A DNA stretch of 64,000 nt, from NCBI GenBank assembly GCA_009760855.2, contig WPIO01000056.1, forward strand, positions 124,001 to 188,000, written 5' to 3'. Shown piece after piece: positions 19,009-49,299 of this stretch. Position numbers and translations under genes: made by a program. The notes under the pieces were generated by a model. It searched no databases and was not told where the DNA came from. It worked only from the letters and a program-made list of their open reading frames with translations. The DNA is from Cristatella mucedo. Its lineage: Eukaryota > Bryozoa > Phylactolaemata > Cristatellidae. Every line of letters starts with the position of its first letter. Position 1 is the first letter of the stretch.

Positions 19009-19284
19009 TTAATTAATTTGTACGCCTTGTTTAGTTTTTGGAGTTTTTGATTTATTTTCTGTTTCTACCAACATTCCATTTATTTTGCTTCTACATTCCA
19101 TTAGTTTATCACAAGTATCGCAAATCTCAACTAGAACGCTAATATATGAGCTATCCAAATCTGGAATAAGTTTATCAAGTGAATGCTTGACAATTCTCTG
19201 ATCTACTCTCTTTAACTTTTGTAGACAAATTTTAAAAGCCATATCTCTTGATTGCTCGCAATTTATAATTCTAGAAACATCCAT
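19009..19284 (-). CDS. Unknown 91-residue protein
   Basis: Starts after TTATATAGA. Contains several Cys (INCEQS, KICLQ, EICDTCDKLMECRSK), which could bind metal, and a basic C-terminal tail. It lies in the same small-gene run as its neighbours. No family recognised. Confidence 0.55.
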   Translation of the reverse strand: MDVSRIINCEQSRDMAFKICLQKLKRVDQRIVKHSLDKLIPDLDSSYISVLVEICDTCDKLMECRSKINGMLVETENKSKTPKTKQGVQIN

Positions 19285-19305
19285 TCTATATAAATATACA
19301 TTTTT

Positions 19306-19500
19306 TTATAGTTCATCTTCTTCGTTAACGTAGTTGTATTCATTAGGTTCATCTTCTTCGCTAGCATCTGAATATTCTGACTCATCACTTTCTTATTCTG
19401 ATTCTTCTGGATTGTAATCAGGATCATCGCTGTCAGACTCATCATATTCAGATTCATATTCATTTTCAACATTTTCGTTTTCAATTTAAACTTTTTCCAT
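19306..19500 (-). pseudogene. Short acidic protein, two nonsense codons
   Basis: From ATG 19500 (after ATTATAGAA) the frame reads almost wholly Glu, Asp, Ser, Tyr and Asn (YESEYDESDSDDPDYNPEE) to TAA 19306. It is broken by two TAA codons where Gln would fit. Such acidic tails mimic DNA or bind basic proteins; the role here is unknown. Confidence 0.45.
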
Positions 19501-19549
19501 TTCTATAATAATGAATTTTATTTATTAATATAAATTTATTCCTGCCATC

Positions 19550-19693
19550 TCAAAAAATTAACTCCTCTTCTGCTCTGTCATATTCCATTTCTATTTGTAA
19601 TTCATATAACTCTTTTGTTGTTTCTTGAATATCATGTTCGACTTTTATTTTTGCTTCAGGTTCAATTATATTTTCACTCTTTCGTTTTGGCAT
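19550..19693 (-). CDS. Unknown 47-residue protein
   Basis: ATG 19693 follows TTAATATAG directly, TGA at 19550. Begins MPKRKSENII, a possible nuclear-localisation-type cluster, then an acidic helix. It overlaps the Cys-rich fragment upstream by 20 bp. Confidence 0.5.
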   Translation of the reverse strand: MPKRKSENIIEPEAKIKVEHDIQETTKELYELQIEMEYDRAEEELIF

Positions 19694-19845
19694 CTATATT
19701 AATATTATCAACATTGCAAGTGTTACATCGTCCTGGATTTAGATTATTACTTAATGCATCAGCAATTCTATAGTGTCCATAAGCGTAACTGCAAATACCA
19801 CAGTCCAACCAGTTTCGTTTTGAATCAAAAGCTGATAGTGCTACT
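19674..19845 (-). pseudogene. Cys-rich fragment fused to the truncated polymerase end
   Basis: An open frame without its own ATG encodes WLDCGICSYAYGHYRIAD and PGRCNTCNVDN, two CxxC knuckles 25 residues apart, ending at TGA 19674. It lies directly behind the broken end of the polymerase gene. It looks like the 3' part of a small zinc-finger gene left after a deletion that also removed the polymerase C-terminus. Confidence 0.4.
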
Positions 19846-19849
19846 TTTT

Positions 19850-22483
19850 CTAGCTTATCGGTGATAACAATGGATATTCGTTGTGCAAATCGTGATAGTA
19901 CTCTTTTGTTTTAGGATCGTATTCAATATCAACAACAAAGAAAGCTCCAATATCCGACTCGTCAGGTAATGATAGTATTTGTTCTCTATCCCATCCATCA
20001 ATTGAGCACTCATCAATCTCTCCTTGTGGAAGAAGTTCCATCATTGCTGTTGGGTATAAGCTTGTAGCGTCTTGATAAATAATCCACCTTGTCGGTTTGC
20101 TAGAATCATATCCAGGTACCATAGGATTGTTTGCTTTAACTAATCTACTATTAACTTGACAAATACCACCACGAATTGACTTTTTAAATGTGTCATACGT
20201 CTCTCTGTTTGTTAATAACTCAATTTTTACTCCAGAATACCAAAACACAGCACTCCATGAAAAATTTGGTGTTGTAACAAAGTTTGCAGGATCTAATTTT
20301 AGTTTAGAGATAAATCCTTTTCTAAAACTTTCAAAACAATCTGCTAATAGCAAAACATCAGTGATTAAATATAAATCATGGTAATCAATGAATGATTTAC
20401 AGTCAAATTCTTTCCAAACATCATTTGCTTTTTATAATCATCATCTGATATTCCTTCCATATAAACATTAGGGTAAAAAGATTCCTTACTCGGTAAAGCA
20501 TCACAATTAAATTTCTCCCAAGAATCCATAAACTCATAAGGATATTCTCCTTTAACAGTAAGAAGATTAAGATTTTTTTCCTTTATACTTTTAGATTAAA
20601 ACTTTATTTGAAATTGGAAAGCAATCAATTGTTTTTCCTATTGTTGAAGCAATAGTTTCAAATGACCCGATCATAAACTGCATACTGTCTTTAAAAACCA
20701 AATCACCAACTTTGAGCCTCATGTACTTTTCTAAATTATTTGCAATTGGTTCTGCTTCAACGCTAAAATTCTCTAGTGCTTTAACAATAATATGTGAATC
20801 ATACCTTCTAAAGTTATGGAATAAAACAGGTAACTGCCATTTTCTAAAGTCCATGCTTGCTTTAAAATTACATGAATGGTGTGCAGCACCTCTATATTTA
20901 TTTGTTAAGTGACAATGGTCAAATACTTTTCTCAACTCATTATTTCTTTGATTAAAAGGACCTTTACACATCCAACAGAAAATTGCATCATCATGTGCTT
21001 TCATTTCATCATCAGTTAAATCTATCATCGTGCTATCTAAATTTTTCTCAACTAGTCTAGTTTTATAAAAATCTGATACAGCAAATAATCTTTTAAAGAA
21101 AGTATTCACACAATCAGGACCAACGTTTAAAAACCTATCAACAACTTCACCATTCCAGTCAACTATAACATATGCTGCAGAGCATGGTGTGTGTGTTGAA
21201 AAGTGGTCATCATATTCTCCTTTTTGCACTAAACATTCAAAGTCTGCATAACAAACATAAGGACACACATTAAGATGTTTGAATGAATCAAATGATATAA
21301 ATTTATTATGTTCGTCTGGCATTACATATATTGTTGTTCCTGAGTTTATACTATCACATATTTCTAAATGTTCATCTACTTGAAGCTTGTAAAAAAAATC
21401 TATTTAAACACCGATGACAGTAATATTTTTTTCCTCCAGAACTAGATGGCCTGCACAAAGCGTTAAAATTGTTAATCAAAATATAATGTTCGATATCACC
21501 GCTTGTTATAAGCAACAGATTAATATGTCTATTTGGAATCTCATCAGCTTTCTTAACAACTCTTAAAGGAGAAACTCTTGATTCTTTATATCCACATGAG
21601 TAAACATTTATGCTAACATTCATAGCTCTCTCTAGTTTACTTGTATCTTTAACTTTCATTGGCCATTCGATATCACTAATTAAACTTGAATATTGTTCGT
21701 TTAGTATTTTTTTAAATCATTTGTCTTCCATTTATTTCTTTCTACTTGATTTAGAGCTCTCAAAACATACCAGAGCACGAAAAACTCATTATCATAGGTT
21801 TTTAGGTTAGTAACACACTTTTTCTTAGCTAGATAATCAGGGGTTTCAACATATGATCCGCCACCGATTGGAATATATTTAGATATAACTACTGAAAATG
21901 AGTGAAAGCCAATAAATAGCCAGCCAGAACCAACACCTCTCTCAACTAGTAACTCAGAATTTATACCAAGCGCAAGCATTATTTTGTCATAAATTTCATC
22001 TGGTGATTCGCTATCCATAGTTAAAATTGATTTGGATTGAGAACCTCTTCTCTCCGCTTCACCAGTATCAAAAGTTTTCATATCAAATGACACTCTAAAA
22101 TGAATTCTAATAAAAGACCATATTTTTCTAATTCTCTTAAGCAATAATTTTGTTTGATATCTGAGTGATTCTCTTAAAGTCTCGAAATCTCCAAACCATT
22201 TTTTAGTATTATATGTAAAAGTTAAAGTATTACCACCAGCAGTTACAATTGGATTAGTAAATCCTACCTTGTTAAGTCTTCCAGTTTTACCAACATTTTT
22301 AATTGAAGAAAGATCAAAATCAATATTCATCAGTCTTCTCGCTTCATTTGAAGAAATTATTTTTTCTCTTCTAATTCTTTTAGCTTTACGATCCTATTTA
22401 GTTATTGGTAAATCAAAATCAACATTCATTAATCTCCTTGTCTCAGACGCAAAAGAATTTCTTTGTCTAATTGGAAAAACCAT
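19850..22483 (-). pseudogene. Protein-primed family B DNA polymerase, truncated and frameshifted
   Basis: Replicative polymerase of the Polinton/adenovirus type. The N-terminal domain has GSGWLFIGFHSFSVVISKYIP and KKYYCHRCLNRF. Exonuclease motif I is CYADFECLV, an endonuclease-VII-like Cys/His site (DHCHLTNKYRGAAHHSCN) follows, exo II is LFHNFRRYDSH, exo III is around 20340-20400 (YHDLYLITDV), and palm motif A is IYQDATSLYPTAMM. Breaks: TAG 22394, frameshifts and stops between about 21700 and 21320, and between 20590 and 20350. After motif A the gene ends at about 19850, with no KxxxNSxYG (motif B) or DTD (motif C), so the catalytic core is deleted. Start 22483 follows TATATAGCAAG in the right terminal repeat. 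Two near-identical RRLMN[VI]DFDL units lie in the first 60 codons. Confidence 0.9.
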
Positions 22484-22497
22484 CTTGCTATATAAGG
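22484..22497 (-). promoter_or_regulatory. TATATAG start motif shared by element genes
   Basis: CCTTATATAGCAAG immediately precedes the polymerase ATG; an almost identical box precedes the leftmost ATG at 1120. Equivalent TATAG/TATATA motifs lie 0-12 bases before the start codons at 3266, 3276, 4558, 6907, 7538, 8399, 10469, 11196, 11930, 13223, 14920, 14931, 15818, 16727, 18198, 18769, 18972, 19284, 19500 and 19693. Confidence 0.6.
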
Positions 22498-22823
22498 TAA
22501 TAATATTTTGTTTAAATAAAAATAAAAATTGCAACAAAAATTTTACTATAATATATGATTTTTAAAACAGATATCCTAGTCTTAAAAGACATTAACGAGT
22601 TCGAGTGACAACGAGAACGAGTGTGATGATGTGTTTTTGCACTATACGATGTTTTTATTTTTGAAACGAGCGCTTTTTTCATTTTACAACGTTTTTAGTT
22701 TTGAAATGAGTTCGAGTGTTAACGAGAACGAGTTGAAAAAGTAAAAATGTTGTAAAAGGGAAAAAGATGCGAGTTAATAAAATAAAAATAAAAATGTCGT
22801 ATAGGGTAAAAACGCATCATCAA
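22485..22823 (-). repeat. Right terminal inverted repeat
   Basis: Reverse complement of 787-1119 with few differences; outer end ...CATCATCAA, inner end at the polymerase promoter. The outer ~15 bases TTGATGATG-GTTTTT are the probable integrase substrate. Confidence 0.95.
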
Positions 22824-25455
22824 GCCTAAGTCCTCGCACGACGCGCCTGGTACAGCGCGCGGACTGGCCCTTCGCGCGCCGCCGCCGGCTCTGGAGCGGG
22901 CCCGAACCGGAGCTTCGAGCGAGCGCAGCGGATACGCACGGCTGCCGTCGCAGGAGAGTGTGCCGGAGCAGCGACTCGACAGCGACGTCGACGGCCGACC
23001 GACCGGCCGTCGACGGACGCGCAGGCGCACCAAAGCGCGCGCGCACCCCGCCATAGGTCATAGGTCGCAGCGGCAGAAGAAGCGGAAGAGAAGAAGAGCA
23101 AAGCGGAAAAGAGTAAAGCGGAAGCTAGAAGAGTAAAGCGGAGAGCGGTCACCGGCGGCTTCCGGCGGCTTCCGGCGGCGGGGCGCCGTCAGTCGCCTGT
23201 CGATCTGCCGGATGCGAGGAGCCTTATCGCGCGCGCGCGCGCGCGCGCAGAAAGCCCGGTTCCTCTGACGGCGGCCGTTCAGCAGCGCACGCGCGATAAG
23301 GCTCCTCGCAGCGGCGCCGCACGCCGATAGCGCACGGCCGCGAGCCGGGCAGCCTCGCTCGGGCGGCGGGCCAGCTGGCTGGCTGCTGCTGCCCTCGGCG
23401 GCCGCATCCGGATGACCCCGAACTCCCGCGGCCATTATTTACCGATCGCTACGGCGTCGCGGTCAGCCGGTCGCCCCTCGTTAGTAGCGGGTCGGTCCTC
23501 GCGGCGTTTCATTGAGGGGGAGGAGGTACGTACGGCGCGGGCGCCTCGCGTTCTCCTCCCGGTTCGTGCGCCCGCTGGCGCCGCCGCCGCCGCCGCGAAC
23601 TGGTCGCAGGCGCCCGCCGGCGGGCGACGCCGCCGCCGAGCGCCTCCTTCGCATCGCCCGCCGAGAGCTCGCTCGTCGGCGCGCGGCGGCCGCCGCCGAG
23701 CGCCGCCGCCTCCAGCGCTTCGTTTCGGTCGCCGCCGCCGCCGCGTCTCTGCCTCGGGGGCTTCGCTTGAGCTCCGCTACGCGGCTCGGTCAGCTTCCAG
23801 CGTGCACGCCCGAGCGAGCTGGCCAACCGCTAATCTCGAGTCGCGGCGCCGCCGCCGCCGCCGCCGCCGCCGCCAGCCCGCTCGGGGGACCGGCTCTGCC
23901 AGGAAGGTCCGCAGCGGACGGACGCTCGCCCCTGACCCCCCCCTCTTAGGGTGGGGGGACGGGGGGGGCGGGGACGAGCACCCGATCACGGCGGCGCTAC
24001 TCCGCGCGCGATTGATTCCGCGGCTATTGCAGCTGGCGACGATCTTGACAAGATCGGCGCAGCGAAATTAATCCTGCAAGCGGCATGGTTCGCCGCTTGG
24101 CCGGCAGGTCATAGGTCAAGCGTCGTAACGCCCGTCCGCGGGCGGCGGCAGCCTGCGCCCGCGAAGGCTGCGTATTGTAAGCAGCCGCTCGGCTGACTTT
24201 ATGCGAAAGCGCGTCTTCGCCGTACGCCGAACCTGGCAGAGCTGGGGATGCCGATGCCCGCCCACCCACCCCCTAGGGGCTGTTTGTCCACCCCCTTGGG
24301 AGGGCCGGCTACCCACCCCATCCCACCCCACCTGGCGGAGGGGGCGTTACCCAATCGCTGGGGGCCGGCTACCCACTCCTAGGGGCCGCTATCTAATCCG
24401 TGGGGGCCTCTATCTACTCTAGGCGGGGGGGGGCACCTGGCCTGCCGCCCTCGCAACGAGGGGGCCCATTGCCCACCACCTACTCAACCCTACCGCAAGG
24501 GCGACCTAGCTGTTGGCCGAGGCGACACTGACCGAACGTTCGCCAGCCGCAGGACGGTCTATTCACGTGGCATCAATTAACTACGGGGGGAGGGGCCGGG
24601 CCTCGGCCGTGGCAGCCCGGCAGCTGCTGGAACGCATTAGCCGGAATGGTCAGGCAGAGGGTCCTGCTGGAGAGTGGGGTTAAAGAGCAACTAAGGTGAC
24701 CTGTCTGAAACCCGAGTGCTGTGCTTGGCGATTGTGGTCGACATTTTTGGCTTCAGATGTTCTAAAAATCGAAAGGGGTCAAAGCTGCCAGCTCCTCCGG
24801 GTCGTGAGCGAATCTGATCGTCAAGATAGTTGGCATCTGGCGTCTGGGCAGGACTAGGTGAGTCCAACGACCATTAGTGACACCCTCGGAGGAGAGCGAA
24901 ATTCTGGCCCACGGTCTAGCATCTATCGGCCACCTGCTCGTGCTCCGACAACGCCCTGCTGTCATTCAAGCCCTCAGAAGTAGCTGAGGCGATAAGAAGC
25001 AGATGTCCATGAACTTCGACGGCCGACCATCGGCCCTGGATGTCAGCCAATGCAAGGCAACTGAATAATAATATTTTTTTGCGCCAGCTGCTGGGGTCGC
25101 TGTCCAGCTGCTGACCAAGAACGTGCTGTGTGGTCTCCGGGATCGGGGAGGGGACTTGGGGCTCTTGGATAAGTGAGGGTGACTGGGGGGAGGGGGGCTC
25201 CTGGATGGGGAGATTGGAGCTTGGTTATTCTACTGAGTGGAGCTCCTGCAGGACTGGGACTTGGAGAGAAGGAGATTGGAGCTCATCGATGGGACGGATG
25301 TTATTGATCACAGCAGAATGCTAATAAAAATATAAACCCCTTGGATAGTTACATATACACAGATACGTCTATATATACAGAGCAATGTGCATATGCATCC
25401 TTGAACATGTTATATTTAGTGTATGCATATACGCGAATGAATATACCGGCATGTA
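22824..25455. other. GC-rich host DNA without a supported gene
   Basis: Very GC- and CpG-rich. Long open frames here (for example 23412-24071) are Arg/Ala/Pro-rich on both strands and reflect base composition, not genes. It contains the hairpin at 23213-23310, (GCC)n runs near 23580-23880 and short repeats of GGGGCCGGCTACCCACTCC type at 24250-24420. It could be a CpG-island promoter for the downstream SLC3 gene, but no exon is supported. Confidence 0.5.
23213..23310. repeat. Hairpin around a (GC)n tract
   Basis: TGCGAGGAGCCTTATCGCGC at 23213-23232 and its exact reverse complement at 23291-23310 enclose a (GC)n run and a ~58-base loop. Confidence 0.85.
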
Positions 25456-25545
25456 TTTCAGCAAATGTAAAGCACCTAGAAAGAGATTGAGTTCTCTGAG
25501 GTCGCTTTATCAATTGTATAATTATTATTATTATTATACACGTAT
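25456..25545 (+). repeat. LINE 3' tail with (ATT)n
   Basis: GCAAATGTAAAGCACCTAG...AGTTCTCTGAGG...CTTTATCAA followed by ATT repeats; the same tail ends the reverse-transcriptase remnant at 54640-55128. A 5'-truncated copy. Confidence 0.75.
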
Positions 25546-25770
25546 ATTTGTACCCGATCGTCGTCATCGTCCAGGTAATTTGAAAGCTCTTCACCCCATC
25601 GCTCGATTGCAGTGGGCAATGGAGGAATGACCGCTGCATGACTCGAACCAGCGACCTGGGGGTCGTGAAGTGTAAGGACCTTACCTCCTCGGCTAAAACC
25701 CGAGGGAAGCCTGATGGAATGCGCATTCGCCTTGTCGTTCCTTTAGGGCTTTTGTCTCCCGGCGGCAGTC

Positions 25771-46705
<20,935 letters not shown>

Positions 46706-47189
46706 GCAAGCAAGCAGGACAAGGATTCGATCGGTTTCGCAGCACTTGTCTGTCGGCAAGGCCCGAATAACGTGTCCAATGCAAACCTGTTTTAGCCTTA
46801 GGCGAGTGATCTGCGTCATTTGTACCTCGCTTTTCTGGCTTAATACATGCATATTTCGAATGGCAAGCGAGGATCGCGTAAAGCGACACGTGCAGCAAAG
46901 CACCCGAGTAAGTTTGAATCAAATGTCGCTGAACCGATGGCGACTTCAGCACGATGTGGCTGAACCAACGGCAGATTGTGGTATAATGTGGCTGAACCGA
47001 TGGCTATTGTGACATAATGCTGCTGAGCTTATGGTAGAATCTGGCATAATGTGGCTGATGACCGTATTTATATAGCCCGTGTGCATCTGCTGTCCCTCTG
47101 GTGATATGGTTTCTTAACTCTGCCGAGTGTTGCAGAAAGCTTGCCTGGATTCGTCATTGCCATAGTTTAGAGTTGAGCCAAGTCTCGTT
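46706..47189. other. Region after the SLC3 stop codon
   Basis: Probable 3' UTR and intergenic DNA. A diverged TGGCTGAACCGATGG-type repeat of ~30 bp occurs four times at 46928-47060. No convincing AATAAA signal was found close to the stop. Confidence 0.45.
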
Positions 47190-48600
47190 CTTTGATTCCG
47201 CAGAGAATTAATGTATCTCTGTCTGTAACTCCACAAAGCCACAAAGACTATGTAGGTGTTTTGTATAGCGCACACAGCCCAAATGGCTTTCGGTACGGAT
47301 TCGGTAGCCAACAGACTTCATTTCACGAAACAAAGAGAAGGTGGGAAGCATAGCAGAATCGTGAGAGCAGTTGAGATAGTGAGTGGCATGGAAGTAGCAG
47401 CTCATGACCGCAGGAAAGGATGAGCCATAGTCGGCAGCAGGAGAGTAGTTGTCGTTACGTAAGAATCGTGGATGTGAGTTCCACAGTGTAGGACCTTCAG
47501 AGCTAAAGCTTCTGTCGCCAACGATCTTCAAGCAAAGGAATGGAACAGCTAATTTATCGTCCATAAAGGACCTGAGGGCACGAGGAGGCTGAAACTGGTT
47601 CAACAGTTCAGTTAGGTATAGAGGAGCCAAGCCGAGGCGGACTTTGTGGGTCAGCGTAAGAACTTTTCTGTGTCCGTTGATCAACCGGCAGCCACCCTAG
47701 CTCTTTTAGCAAATAAGATGCCCGGTCAAACCGCTGGGAATTGAAAACTTGCCTTACAGCAATATTCATGGCCATTTGCAGTGGACTAGTTGCTTTTTTG
47801 ATAGCCCAGCCAAAATAGAATTACAATAATCAAGCCGAGACAAAACTTGAGGAGCTCGTTAAATTTTTTTGCAAGCCACCATGGAAGGCAGCTCATAATC
47901 TTAGATAGGGATAACACGTGATGGCTAGCTGTAGAAGCAGTCTTCTGAATGAATGCTTTTAAAACTTAGCTGTCGATAACGACACCTAAATTTTGAGCAC
48001 ATGTTGATGGTCGCACGACAGCATCGCCTATTAGAAGAGCAAAGCCTTCAAACCGAGCCGAACGCTTAGGTTGTCCTATGAGCCGCAGTTCAGTTTTATC
48101 GTCATTTATTTCATCTTCCAGAAATTTTCCGACACCCAGTGTAGAATGTCGGCAAGGCAAGCATTCAGTTTATCAGTTGCTGCAGCAGATTCAGGCGGTT
48201 TGAATGAAAAATAGAGCTGAGTATCGTCAGCATAAAAGTGATATCCTATTCTATGGGCCTTAATAACTTATCCCAGACGCTGAGTATAAATGGAGAACAG
48301 CTAGGGACCGAGGACGGACCCTTGAGGGATTCCACAGGTGACCGATCTCGTGGGTGAGACCTGACCCCCAGCACGACACGGATTGAACACGATCAGACGA
48401 GTACGATTTAAACCACGCCAGTGCCCCGTCCACCAGACCGATCGTTGTTTGCCCAAGCGTTGAAGCTAGGACATCGTGATCAATGGTATCGAAGGCAGCT
48501 GATAGGTCTAGCCTGTTGATAAGTAGTGTCAGACGAGTAAGAGATCCGAGTGGGTCCGAGCGTTGCACGTCCATCGAGAGGAAGCTGTTCCACCATGTTC
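47190..48600 (-). mobile_element. CR1/L2-like LINE, family I copy with RT core
   Basis: Longer copy of the element at 37190. Minus-strand frames carry LDLSAAFDTIDHDVLAS (RT motif), SQP-type region, the YADDTQLY active site (about 48209-48240) and the C-terminal GDRSFSSEGPTLWNS segment. Several frameshifts and stops; 5'-truncated. 3' end reads GGAGTTACAGACAGAGATAC. Confidence 0.85.
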
Positions 48601-48689
48601 AGCTGAGTGGTAGGTCATAGTGTCCTGCAGACAGTCCTCTAGGCAACCGGTGGCAACTCGTGTGAGAAAACCATCAAACACGTCACTGC

Positions 48690-48850
48690 GCTCGCTCGCC
48701 CCGGGGGTCTTGAACCGCGGCACGCGACTCGGATCGTGGGTTCGAATTCTGCAGCAGCCCTGATTCCCCGATTGCCACTGCCCCGCGCAGCAGTGGCAGA
48801 TGAGCTTTAAGGCCCTTATACTAATATGCAAAATGAGGCTGACCTTTGAT
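48690..48850 (+). repeat. tRNA-derived SINE, second family
   Basis: Box B GTGGGTTCGAATTCTG at about 48738, body ending ACTAATATGCAAAATGAGGC; relative of 28555. Confidence 0.55.
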
Positions 48851-48984
48851 CAGCTGACCCTCACTTCAAGGTGAACGAGTGTCTTGCACGAGTAAGCTAC
48901 ATTCGTGCACTGCCCGCCAGGAATCCCGACGTCCGTCTAGATAGGAATTGCATAGCACCGACAGAATTGAAAGAATCCCCCTCC

Positions 48985-49145
48985 CCCTGGGCATTAGTCT
49001 GAGGGGGCAAGGTGCTCGCGCTAGAGCGACCATGCCGCGGGTGGTTCGAGTCCTGCAGCAGGCGATCTTTGTTGCTTTCTGCAAGCGGCAGATCGCTGCA
49101 GCTCTTCTGCCGCTGCTATTAGGAGGCTGGATAATAGGCCTTGGC
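48985..49145 (+). repeat. tRNA-derived SINE, second family
   Basis: GGGGCAAGGTGCTCGCGC (box A-like) and GTGGTTCGAGTCCTG (box B), then GATCTTTGTTGCTTTCTGC and TATTAGGAGGC tail. Confidence 0.5.
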
Positions 49146-49242
49146 CTTTACTTTATTTTGACAGACGAACGCCCGCTTGCCTAGCGTCGAAGGAAGCCGG
49201 AGGTCCGGTCATTTCTTCTGAATTGCTCCTGTCATGGCGGCC

Positions 49243-49298
49243 GAAGCCCTCTTTCCTTTAAGCGGAGTCACGTGACCTCTTAAAGGAAAGAAGGCTTC
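49243..49298. repeat. 20-bp hairpin
   Basis: GAAGCCCTCTTTCCTTTAAG (49243-49262) pairs with CTTAAAGGAAAGAAGGCTTC (49279-49298) with one mismatch; the 16-base loop contains CACGTG. Confidence 0.85.
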
Positions 49299-49299
49299 A

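Larger units (their letters stand above)
787..22823. mobile_element. Polinton/Maverick (adintovirus-like) element
   Basis: This AT-rich block is bounded by ~335-bp terminal inverted repeats and inserted in GC-richer host DNA. It encodes the diagnostic Polinton set: retroviral-type integrase, protein-primed PolB, FtsK/HerA-type ATPase, adenain-like Cys protease, double-jelly-roll capsid protein and penton-like protein. It also carries YqaJ nuclease, a PLA2-motif virion protein, HNH-AP2 endonuclease and four fibre-like genes. Gene orientation is mixed: integrase to ATPase mostly minus, a central plus block of fibres, then a minus block ending in polymerase at the right terminus. Composition and codon use differ sharply from the host genes. 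Multiple frameshifts, nonsense codons and the truncated polymerase show it is not autonomous now. Such elements usually make 5-6-bp target duplications; here only GCC is shared by the two flanks. Confidence 0.95.

Noticed and set aside
22719-24071. Long Arg/Ala/Pro-rich open frames on both strands (also 57650-58700 and 43023-44111)
   Set aside because: Caused by GC-rich composition, with overlapping frames on opposite strands and no domain; 43023-44111 is antisense to real SLC3 exons.
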